The notes under the pieces: model-generated
What the model saw: the letters and a program-made list of their open reading frames with translations, nothing else
Told to the model about the DNA's origin: nothing
The model's database searches: none
Position numbers and translations under genes: made by a program
Source: Ctenosaura bakeri
Taxonomy: Eukaryota > Chordata > Lepidosauria > Squamata > Iguanidae
Reading direction: 5' to 3'
Length of the DNA stretch: 64,000 nucleotides
Assembly: GCA_948474755.1 (NCBI GenBank)
Contig: CAOLHI010002127.1
Location: 1 to 64,000, forward strand
Shown here: positions 47,581 to 57,539 of the stretch, piece by piece
How the letters are laid out: each line of letters begins with the position of its first letter
Position numbering within the stretch: the first letter of the stretch is position 1

Positions 47581-48030
47581 GGTGGTTCTGTTGGGATGGA
47601 AGAGCCAACAACTCAGAATGGAACATACTGGGATTATATTTTTTGAAAGGTTTTTTCTTCCTTAGTTGATGTACACAGTATTCTCCTAATTAAACTATGC
47701 CCCCAGGCCAACAATGCCTAGGCAACACAAGGGGCATCTCTCAACATTAACTTTAGGCTTCCTGTTGCTTGAATTGCCCACTTTCTCCCTGATTCTGTTC
47801 CTCTGCTGTTAACAACCCTGGTGGAGAGGGAGCGTTATGTTGAAAAGAAGAAGTGGTGTAATTCCTCTGCTATTTTTTGGTGCAAGATTTGGAAACCAGG
47901 TTGTTCTTTAAAGACAAAGGAGTGGGCTAAAACTAAAAATGTTGGCAACTTAACCTGCCAGACTAGCTAGGTTGATCAGATGCAAAAACAGTCTCCTGTA
48001 CTTTTAAGCCACAAGTAAAAAAGGGAATAG

Positions 48031-48150
48031 AGCCAGCATGGTGTAGTGGTTTGAGCATGTCACACACTTGCAGCCCTAGAAAAATCCCATGATAGATTTG
48101 CCTTAGAGTTGCCGTAAGTCAGAAAAGATTTGATGGCACATACCAACAAG
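48031..48150 (+). mobile_element. Sauria SINE with internal deletion
   Basis: The head AGCCAGCATGGTGTAGTGGT runs directly into CCCATGATAGATTTGCC and the 3' end CCGTAAGTCAGAAAAGATTT with GATGGCACATACCAACAAG. Confidence 0.85.
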
Positions 48151-48689
48151 AAAAGGGAATGCCAGCTTATGTGGCATATGAGGAAGGGGTAGCAAAAGCC
48201 ATACTTGTGGAAAATTCCCTCTTTTTAAATTGTCTGCAATATCTTTCACATCTGCTCATGTCATAATCAGGAAGGATGGATGGAAAATTTAAATTTCTAG
48301 AGTGATCATTCTGAGAAGGAAATTAAACATAGGATGACTGTTGGGGGAAAAAAAGGAGGCTTTTAAGAAATCTTCTAGCCCTCATTGTCTGACTTCAGGA
48401 TTCCAGTATATGTGGGGCCTGTTTCTAGACTTTTCCTGGTGCATACATCTTTGAAAAGGGCCCTGGATCATTAATATAATACCTGTAGAATCCTTCCATT
48501 TCTCATAACCTGTGGGGATTGCTAATGGCTGCAAAGGTCTATTCAGACTCACTTTCTCTTGCTCAATCAAATCTTGAAGGCGCCAGTTCACTTTTATTGA
48601 TCAGTGGATTCCTGACAAGATTTGCCACAAGAACACAGCAACAATATCATCTCCTACCTTTTTAAATACACCGAAAGTGTATAAGAGAG

Positions 48690-48960
48690 ACTTTTTATTT
48701 CATTTTTTTAAAAAAATGTTCCTTCTAAAAGCTTCCAAGCAGAGAGTATCTGCAAACATTGGAGGAGCTGGTTGCTAATTGTTCTGTTGAAGCGATCCAA
48801 GCAGTCGTTTAGATGGCTGCCAAGAGCACAAATAAGCAGCCCATGTGCCAGTCATAAAAACTCTCTTAATGCCCTTCCTAGGCCTTTTTAATTAGACCTA
48901 AACACACTTAATTGCTGCACACTCTGATCAAAGGTAAATAAGTCGGAAAAACTTACAAGA
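48690..48960. promoter_or_regulatory. Single-copy stretch with TCF and homeodomain-like motifs
   Basis: No repeat is recognised. TTTTTAATTAGACC and CACTTAATTGCTGC (homeodomain-like) are followed by CTCTGATCAAAGG, a good TCF/LEF site, all within about 60 bp. The rest, from CTGGTTGCTAATTGTTCTG to the GTCATAAAAACTC phrase, also looks unique. Confidence 0.3.
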
Positions 48961-49139
48961 GGGATTGGTGTTAGCTTTGGGCTTTCCTTTAAAGGTATTG
49001 GCTTCTCCCGATTGCATTGTTATTCTCTTCAAACTCCTGAAAGAGAAATTTGAAAAGGATTATAGAACAGGCTGTGTGAAACTGTTTCCAGAATTAGTCT
49101 ATTGCAGCAAAAGTAACCAGGAGTCTAGTGGAAACTTAC

Positions 49140-49555
49140 ATGACTTAACAAATCAGGCAAGCCGTGCTCCTCCAAATGATGTTGTACTCCAACTCCTATC
49201 ATGATTGCCTGGCTAGCCATTGGTGAGGGATGATGGGATTTACAGTACAACAAAATTGGAGCGGGGATAGTTTATGCCCACACCAGCATAAACATCCATG
49301 GGCGATGCTCACTGGCTCAGATGCATTGAATGGTCATTGTGAGTTGGCACAAACACAGGGAGAAGAAAATGTTACCTATATAGTTAGAACAAAGTGGAGG
49401 AACTGCAGATTGATAATTGTGCTAAAGCAGGGATGGGCAACTATGTCCCTCTAGATGCTGGATTGTAATTCCCACGATCTCATCCCACTAGCAATGCTGA
49501 ACAGAGTTGTAGCCCAACAAGAACTTCTGGAGGGCTGTACATGCTCATCCCTCTC
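49140..49555. mobile_element. Two hAT-type MITE fragments
   Basis: Copy one, at about 49145-49255, has CTCCAAATGATGTTGTACTC paired with ACAGTACAACAAAATTGGAG. Copy two, at about 49430-49555, has CCCTCTAGATGCTGGATTG paired with GTAGCCCAACAAGAACTTCT and ends GGGCTGTACATGCTCATCCC. Both are diverged and non-coding. The 175 bp between them is unassigned. Confidence 0.55.
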
Positions 49556-50055
49556 TGTTAAAGCTTAGATTGACAAAGTAATGTTGAGAAACATCCTAGC
49601 ATTGATACATCAATTAATATAATGTAAAATCACTCTGTCCCTATTACAAGGCAGAACATGCTCATTGTTTTGCACTCTCTCCTCTCTCAATCTCTCTTTC
49701 CTGCCCCTCTCTTTCCTCTGACTTTCCCTTTGCTCTTTCTGAGCTACAGAATCTCTGATCCTTTCAGCTGGGGCTACGGAGTATGTGTGCACTCCAGGAG
49801 TTGGACTACAGTTTTTGTCTGCCCTAGCCATCAAAACCAATAGTGAGTTTTGTAGTCAAATAATATTTCTATACCCACTTTAAGCTTTAAGATGCTTGCT
49901 TCTGCAAATGTTGTTGGAGTCTACTTTCTGCCAGTCGCCATTTTTCTGAGCTATGAGGAGAGTAGAAGTTCACCAATGTTTGGAGGACCGCAGGTTCTGC
50001 TTTAAGGACACGCTTTAGGGTCTGAATGGTCCACTTAAGGCCTTATTGCCAGAGC

Positions 50056-50163
50056 TTTAAAAAGGTTACCATTTGGACTACAAGATCTCAAAATCTCCCA
50101 GCTAGTATGGCCATTGGCTGTAGAATTCTGTAGGATTCCAAAAAGTAACTTTTCCAAGTTCTG
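50056..50163. mobile_element. hAT-type MITE fragment (AAAAGTAACTTTTCC type)
   Basis: Ends AAAAAGTAACTTTTCCAAG. Its relatives, marked by the same AAGTAACTTTT phrase or by diverged forms of it, appear near 3150, 13890, 15365 and 37215. The centre carries CCAGCTAGTATGGCCATTGG. Family-level assignment only. Confidence 0.5.
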
Positions 50164-51280
50164 AACCTGACTGGGGCAGCAATATAAGGGCATCATAGTG
50201 GCAGCTGGCAGTTCTCATGTCTGCAAGGCAGGAGATCGGAACTGGGTTTAACCAAACTTAAAAAGAGTTATCTAAATGTTGATCTTTATCAGCAAAATAG
50301 GTTAATTACTTTTAACATTTGGACTAAAATACAGAGTAATCATGCAACTGACTACCATTGGGTCACTGTGAGCCTTCAAGAACACAGTGCAATTTATCTG
50401 AAGTAAAGATCCAGGGGGCAGGTTCTTCTTCGGGCTTTGTCCATCTGGCTTTGTTGAAATTGTTGTACAGCAGAATTGGAGTGGCCGATCTGGTGTGTGT
50501 GCCTTTTTCACACACAAAACATATTGTTACGTGCTCTCTGTAGGCAGTGAGAAGTTCCAGGGGCAGTTCTGGTGCCCAGGTTTTGTTTCCTTTGGATGAG
50601 AAGCACTTGAGAATTGTGGCATGATATTTGTTTTGCTTACAAATAGACAAACAGAGCAAAAAGTGGAGGCAAACATAAGTCTTGCTTTCTGCAAGGCAGC
50701 TGATTTGTGCCTCCTCATCAAACCCCTGGCGAGAGAGAAAACCCATGGTGTTTTCAGTTAGTTCATGTCTCCACCCCTGTCTGTTTCTCTTTTTGTATCT
50801 TTGAAACACAAAGAATAATTATATTCTCATTGCCTTGGGGATGGTGAGGGGACAGAGCATGGGGTGGGGTGGGGTGGGATCACTCTGCAGTCATTCCACC
50901 AGAAATGCAGAGAAATTACCAAGTCTTTCTTGCCCATTAGCTTCCATCAGCAACTCCTTCTGAGCTACTGTTGCATAATCTGCTTCAAAAGGAAATTGCC
51001 AGCCATGGAGCACTCCCTTCCCATGGTCTCATATGAATGTCTTACAACAGCCTGGTGAAATAGGTCAGCACTGTTACCCCCAAACTTCAGATGGGATCCT
51101 TTAAGCACTTTCCTAAGGTTTGTAAACAATTTGTCTGAGAGGAAATCCCATTGAGCTCAATTGGACTTACCTCTGAATAGACATTTAAAGGTTTGCATGG
51201 TTATTCTGTGGGTGAGAAGATACTTAATGCAGGTACATTTACAGCATCCTGACCTCTTTGCTGTATTTTCTGTATATCAG

Positions 51281-51531
51281 GAGCCAACATGGTGTAGTGG
51301 TTTGAATGTTAGTTCAGGACATGGGGAGACCAAGGTTCAAATACCCACTTAGCTGTGGAAACCCACTGGGTGACCTCGGGCAAGTTACAGTTTTTCAGGA
51401 GGGCAAAGGCAAACCCTCTCTGAACAAATTCTGCCAATAAACCCACATGATGGATTTGCCTTGCACTTGCCATACATCACAAATGATTTGAAGGCAAACA
51501 GCAACAACAACAACAACAACAACAACAACAA
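51281..51531 (+). mobile_element. Sauria SINE, full length with (CAA)n tail
   Basis: Head GAGCCAACATGGTGTAGTGG, box-B-like GGTTCAAATACCC, GGAAACCCACTGGGTGACCT, and the 3' end ATTTGAAGGCAAACAGCAAC with nine or so CAA units. It is one of the best-preserved copies here. Confidence 0.92.
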
Positions 51532-51655
51532 GTATATATATTGGACATGTAGAACTTTTGGCCTTCTTGATGTTTTGGATTCAAACTCCCACCAGGCCTA
51601 CCTAGTATGGTCAAAAGTAACGGGATCTGAAATATAAAACATCTGGATGGTCAAA

Positions 51656-52210
51656 GGCCCTTTCCGCACCAGGCAATTAGAACAGGGCAGTGCGTCCTCT
51701 CACGGAGCAAACTAGGAGCAGACTACTTACCAGAGATCCGCACCTCAGTCTGCTCCAAAACGACCCCAAGTGGTCCTGCAGCATGTTTTTGAAAGACCGG
51801 AAAAACAGGTATTTATTTTCCTGGAACGCGCCATTGCGTTCCTGCTCCCTTGTGCAGATTTGCAGGCTCGCACCAGTGCGAGCCTACGATCTGCAGAGGG
51901 CGGGCTTTAGGCATGGCAAGCTTCAGCAGTTGGTCGGGACCCACGACCAACCAGAAGCTGCCATTTTGGAAGCTGGAAGCCACCATTTTGGAAGTCGGAA
52001 GTGGCCATTTTGGAAGCCAGAAGCAGCCATTTTGGAAGCCGCCATTTTGGAAGCCGGAGCAGTGCGCAGACCTCGCACTCCTTGGATTCTCCCTGGACCC
52101 AAGGAGGAGCCCTGCGGAAGGGCTTCAGGGACAGTGCACGTTGCTTCGGACCCCAGAAGAAGCAGTAGGTAACGGCACGGAGCGTTCCCTCGCCTCGTGC
52201 GGAAAGGGCC
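51656..52210. mobile_element. Harbinger-like non-autonomous element with 22-bp array
   Basis: The termini are inverted (GGCCCTTTCCGCAC at the left, GTGCGGAAAGGGCC at the right), and AAA triplets flank both sides (51653-51655, 52211-52213). The ends resemble those of the palindromic elements elsewhere in the window (GGCCATTTCCGCAC). The interior is GC-richer than the flanks and holds five copies of CCATTTTGGAAG, starting at 51961, 51983, 52005, 52027 and 52042. No transposase frame is present. PIF/Harbinger assignment is inferred from the 3-bp duplication. Confidence 0.65.
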
Positions 52211-52213
52211 AAA

Positions 52214-53252
52214 GATTCCCCACTGGCTTATTTTTCCTGAGTTGCCTTTCGGACAACAGTCATCCACATCTGTTCCTCTAGGTAGTGTTCCATGAGAACT
52301 GTATTTGCCTTTAATCAAGCTTCCCTGAGGACATTCTGGTCCTAAAGAACCAGGGAGCTGAAAACATGGGATTGCTGAAACAAGTCTCCAGCATCTTCAG
52401 GTTTGATAATCTGTTTTTCAACACAGCTAGGAAAATTGATTTTTTTTAACCAAAACACCAAGAAATCCCCAGGTGACATGGTCATGCATGCTGAGACTGT
52501 GGAGAGTTGTAACCCCCAAAGTAACATTTCTAAGTATGCTCTGTTCTGTCATTTCTGTGACACTATTGGCCTCACAGACAATGGCTGTAGGTCTGTACAA
52601 CTGTGCAGTAGATATTCTGTCCTGAATTTGGACAGCTTTTTGAGAGGAATAGTTAACATATGTACAGTAATGTAATGGCAAATTTGATAGTATTTACAGG
52701 CATGTTCCTAGCATGAGTAAAAATACAGGTAATTATTTTGATTCACTTTATCTTTAATTAAACAAGACAGCTGTAGTAGTATGCATCTCCTTCTGTAGCA
52801 GGTTTTTTGTAAATCTAATGGAACTTAGATTCTTAATCAAGACCAAGCCACCCCAAATACTTGTATTACAACAGGTGTGAGTCACAGTAAAATACTTTCA
52901 CTGCACACATACCAGCTGTGGTGAGGAATGAAACTAAACTGGAAAGGAATAGGAAATCCTGAGATGGACAGCAGGTGATATTGTTGTTTCCACTGGTTAT
53001 GAAGTCCTGCTGCTTTGACCTTGTGACTCCTTGTTCCCCTTCAGTGCTGCATGTGATCATGAGACATGTACTGGTAACTGGAGATGTGAATGATAGCTGG
53101 CTTGTTGTCAGGGTTTGTGCTAATAGCACACCCTGAACCCACAAAACATCAGGGACAAGTGAAACTTGTACTCTATTACTGATTTCTAGTCAGAGAATGA
53201 GATGATCAAGTAGTCATAAAAACAATGACTTGGCTTCTTGGCAGTAGCTACT
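52214..53252. other. No gene seen
   Basis: Unassigned intergenic sequence between the Harbinger-like element and tRNA-SINE fragments. Confidence 0.5.
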
Positions 53253-53966
53253 GATTAGTGCTGGAGTACCTGTTTTGCATCCTAAGCAGCCCAGGTTCAA
53301 TCCATGGCATCTCCAATGAGGACTGGGAAAGACCCGTGAAAAATATGGAATGCTGCTGCCAAACTGGGATGAAAAGGAGTGGGAACATGTGGGACTCCAT
53401 GTGTGGTTGGGCCATCAATGAGAGATAGTGGGATCTGGAAGCCCAGCAACATCTGGGCTTCCAGATGTATAGTGGTAGATGTTGAACTGTGGACCTTCAT
53501 CATGACAGTGCCTGTAGAAAGATCATCAAAAAGAGACCAAAAAATGTAAGCAGCTGTGTTGTTCTATCTATTAATCAAAAAATTCTAGCAGTTTTTATCT
53601 TCACTAAGAACATGTCTTTTGTAAAGCTAATGAGTCTTGTGCCACTCAAGATACCACTCCAAAATCCTTTGGATTACAAGATGCATAACACAAAACAATA
53701 CACTGTTGTTGAGAAAACCCTCTTCTTCTTTAGCTACTGTGGGAACTGCAGCCATACTAAGAGGGAAAAGGGGACTGGCAGTTGATGCCATCCTCCCTGC
53801 TGATTGAAAAAGTCTGGGGCCTTGACCCTGTAAGCCTTGGTTCCCTACAGCACTGTATTTGAAGGGCCTAATATTCCTGATCCCTGTGGTAGACAGTACT
53901 GAGCTACACGAAGAAGTAATCTGAACTGGTATCTGAGGCTGGTCCCTATATTCCTCAGAAGGGCCA

Positions 53967-54145
53967 TAATTCAGTGGCAGAGCAGATGCTTTGCATGCAA
54001 AAGGTTCTAGTTTCAATTCCTAGCCTCTCCAAGATAGCTGAGAGGAAAAAACCGGTGTCTTCTCTGAAGCTCTAGAGAGCTTCTCCCAGTGAGTGTGGAT
54101 AATACTGAGCGATAAGGAGGTTAGGCTGGCCCCCATCTCTTTTAA
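53967..54145 (+). mobile_element. tRNA-derived SINE (GCTTTGCATGCAAAAGG type)
   Basis: AGTGGCAGAGCAGATGCTTT and GCATGCAAAAGGTTC with the decayed B-box TAGTTTCAATTCCTAGCC, followed by TCTCCCAGTGAGTGTGGATA and ATACTGAGCGATAAGGAGG. A diverged head of the same type lies near 53255-53340 (CCAGGTTCAATCCATGGCAT). The segment GTGGTAGACAGTACTGAGC near 53886 is a third tail fragment. Confidence 0.7.
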
Positions 54146-57100
54146 GCTTCTCATGGGCAGCCAAAACAGTGCTGTTTCGCATGACATTCGGTGTATGAAA
54201 TTGCTGTTTTAACTGTTTCCAAACTGGATTCTAGGATCGTTTTTAGACTGCATGTAGGAGTTTTTAAAGAGTATTTCAATGTGTTTTTAAGACTTTTAAA
54301 ATCTTTGTATGGTTTTGATTGGTTTTTATTTGTTCATTGCCTCAGGAGCCCTTGTGGGCCAGAGGTGACACAAAAATACTTCAAATAATGCCCAATGCTC
54401 TGCCATTATTAAGAGTGTTCTGAAAACACCTGTAGCATGGATGTTACTGTTTTGCTGTTTGCGTGGTTTCATTTTCTGTATTCATATTCATGAGATACTG
54501 CCTTCCAATGTGTGTCTACTCAGGAGTGTGAGTAGGAATTAAACTTGTACTTCCAAGGTAGTAACTATGAGACTGTAGCCTTAGGATCTTTTCATGGCAT
54601 TTCACAGCTTTATCGATGCTCTTACTGTGAACCGCCCGCTCTCAGTAAGTAACACGTTATTGAGAAGGCGATTAATAAAATAAGCTGAACCGTAGGCTGT
54701 AACATGATACACAGTTAAGTGCACTGAAATCAATGCACACTTAATTGTGTGCTGCACTGTGGCCACTGAGGTAAGGAGTTTTCCTCTCCTGAATCATCAA
54801 GCCTTTATCTTTAAACCCATTGCTACTTTGGTTCTATGAAAGTAGGAGAAAGAATCATCTCATTCTTATGTACAAAGATATTCTCTATATAAGCATCTTT
54901 GCAAGCTTATAAAGAATCTGGCAGCTTGGCAGGGCCAGGTCTAGTGTGAGGCAGAGTTGTGGCATTCCAGGCAGCATATTTTGGTTGTCACGAAAGAGCA
55001 TTAGACTGATAGTTACTTAGTTCGTGGCAGTTGAATTTTTACTGCCAGACATGGGAAAAGGAGATTGTGAGTTTCTGCCTCATCTGCCAAAATAGCTTGT
55101 CTGGCTTTTAATCATGTTGGAAGCCACCTTATGTTTATCAAATCTGGGAGAAAGGCATTCATTTGCTATAAATCAAGTGAATAAAAAAAATATTGTGCAT
55201 TTGCATGGATAGGAGATGCCATGTGTGTTCTGCCTCAGGTGGCAAAACATCTTGGGTCAATTGCGCAGACTGGTTTTCTTTAAAGTATTAGTATTTCCTC
55301 AGGTTGCATCCTTTCCTACATTTGGATGATAATATACATATGGAAGTTATGAATCCTTTTCATCTTCCACTATTGCATGGTGCCGGTGCAATTAATTGTA
55401 TGGCTCCATAGGTATTGTCTCAGAATGTAATTATTAGTTTACTTGGCTATACTATTGTTGCAATTAAAGAACCACATGGCAGGAGGTTGGGACTTGATAA
55501 GCTTTGATTGTGTATTTGCTTTATAAATTGTAGACCAGTTGCTGTTTGCCAGAGAAAATCTTGATCCTACAAAAGCAGACTGAAACCACCCTGATATCTT
55601 CAGGAGTCCATGGGAGCAATTAAACAGGGATTGTTTGCTCTAGGGTGGAAAAATACCTTCACTGTGGGGCAGATGGCTGGTAATTAACCCTCCTACTTAT
55701 TCCTTTTAAGTTTCTCCTTCCTTTCTCCCTCTCCCTCTCTCTGTGTGTGTCTTAAAGAAAAGGACCAGAATTGAAATATACAAGGCACAGAAAGCAATAT
55801 ACTGAGCCTAACTAAACTAAAATCAAACAGAAAGAAGCCAAGACAAGGCCCTTGTTCAGTGAAATCAATTCCCAAGGCAGTCAGATTGATTTATAAGCAT
55901 ACTTTTTGGTTTCATTGATTTAAGGATTCAGCTTGTTTGAAAGCAAGTCAAAGAAGAGCTTCTACAACCCTGGCTTTCTATTCATCGGTGACCGTAATTA
56001 ACAAGCCCAGACAATGGGGCGGTGTGTGTGTGTTGTCTTCTTTCCTTCTTTTTATAGTGCAGAATTCATTAAAGAGAGCTGACCTCATTAAAGGCAAATT
56101 CCCATGTTTGGGATTAAGATAGATTTGGGCAACAGAAATATTTTTTAGTTTTTTTTTTAAAGATGCCAATAGCATTCTCCCCACTGTAATAAAGTGGCAG
56201 TCTCAGAAGCAGAAATGATAGTAATTATTGGCTCCAGCACTTGGACCCATCAGTAGTTGTAAAGATGCAAGTTTTTACATTACACTGAATCTTTCATCAG
56301 TCAATTACCCCCAATGTATTCAGAAGTGAAAAGCTCCTACAATGTCAGCTTGGATCTTTGTTTTCTGTCATAGTCTTCTGGGAATTGAAAAAAGGTCTAA
56401 CTGCTAAGTAGATTTCCTCTAGATAGAAGAAGAAAGTAGTTCATATTGGCTCTTAGATAACAATAGAATATGCGTTACTTCTGTTCTGCTGCAATGCGAT
56501 CATGGGCAGGATCCCCTTAAATTTCTCCAGATCATCACTTGATTTTAAAGTCACAGGCAGGTTACCTCAAATGATATGAGAGACAAGAGCCAGTCCAAGC
56601 CAGCTGCTACAGTGCTGAAATTTTTGTGGGGGCGTGGATAAAACAGTTTGATATCTTAACACAGCTATGAAGTCTTGAAATTTTCCATCTCTCAGCTTAT
56701 GCCTACCTTACAAGGTTATTACATGGCTAAACCCACTCTTCCTGTAAATCTTACACCCTTATGCTTGCTGTGAGGTCCACCCTTTTACACACAGTAAGAT
56801 TCACCTCTGAATAAAAATGCACAGAATTGTGCTACATTAGGGTTTTTTTAAAAAAATTCTGGCAAAATGTCATATCTTATTTTCTTTTCTCTTCTCTCCT
56901 ATGTCTAAAAGAAGGCTGTGCTAGAAACCAGGTTTATCAAGCATTTGTATGTCCTTGCAGTTTAGAAGAAGGAAAAGTGTTGGAGGATTTTGCCCAAAGC
57001 AAACTGCCAACCGTCTCTTGATATTTGAACAAGTGCATTTTAGCGAGAAGGTGTTTTATTTGCATGTGTGTGTGTGGGGGGAGACAGTAAACATGAACAA

Positions 57101-57321
57101 CATTACCAACGCTCTCCAGATCAGCAGATTTGAAAACAATAGAACAAGGGACAAATCCAAGCACCTGTCTCTCTTTTCCCTCCCTCTTCTGAGGAAGGCT
57201 GACAAAGAGAGCTGGAGATCTCAAAAGCTTGCTCCCAATTTTGTCATTGGTCCCGCTGAAGGTAAAACATTGCCTGCAGGTGAAGGTCCAAAGCTGGGAA
57301 CTGCCCCACAGCATTCCACTC
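54146..57321. other. No gene seen; nearest upstream DNA of PCDH19
   Basis: AT-rich and largely single-copy. Diverged fragments of the CTACTCAGAAGTAAG-type short repeat occur near 54500-54580 and 56770-56835. The segment about 55900-56060 holds GTGACCGTAATTAACAAGCC and GACAATGGGG, homeodomain- and SOX-like sites. No exon is recognised. Confidence 0.5.
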
Positions 57322-57324
57322 TAA

Positions 57325-57532
57325 GGCCATTTCCGCACTAGCCTGTTATAGCACTATTATTCCACTTTGGACATCCTATGGAATCCTGGGGTTTGTAGTG
57401 TAGGGAGCGGGCCTTACAGGCCATCCACAAAAGCCATCCTCAAGGGCTCCCTCCTAAACTGCCAACCCCAGGGTTCCATAGGATGTTGAAAGTGGAATAA
57501 TAGCACTATAACAGGCTAGTGCGGAACTGGCC
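57325..57532. mobile_element. Palindromic hairpin element, copy next to PCDH19 promoter
   Basis: A near-perfect inverted repeat. The left end GGCCATTTCCGCACTAG is mirrored by CTAGTGCGGAACTGGCC, and the inner arms (TTCCACTTT, CCTATGGAATCCTGGGGTTT) also pair. It is flanked on both sides by TAA (57322-57324 and 57533-57535), which fits a 3-bp target duplication of the PIF/Harbinger type. It ends only about 8 bp before the CpG-rich promoter begins. It has no coding capacity. Confidence 0.8.
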
Positions 57533-57539
57533 TAAGAAG

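Noticed and set aside
51500..51531. CRISPR-like array of short repeats
   Set aside because: It is a simple CAA microsatellite forming a SINE tail, with no spacers.
53967..54040. A tRNA gene
   Set aside because: The A- and B-box-like parts are decayed, and it continues into a known SINE-type body. No cloverleaf forms.
1..57300. Exons of the neighbouring gene expected upstream of PCDH19 (TNMD side in mammals)
   Set aside because: No exon with domain similarity and splice sites could be identified. The distance in other vertebrates is also larger than this window.
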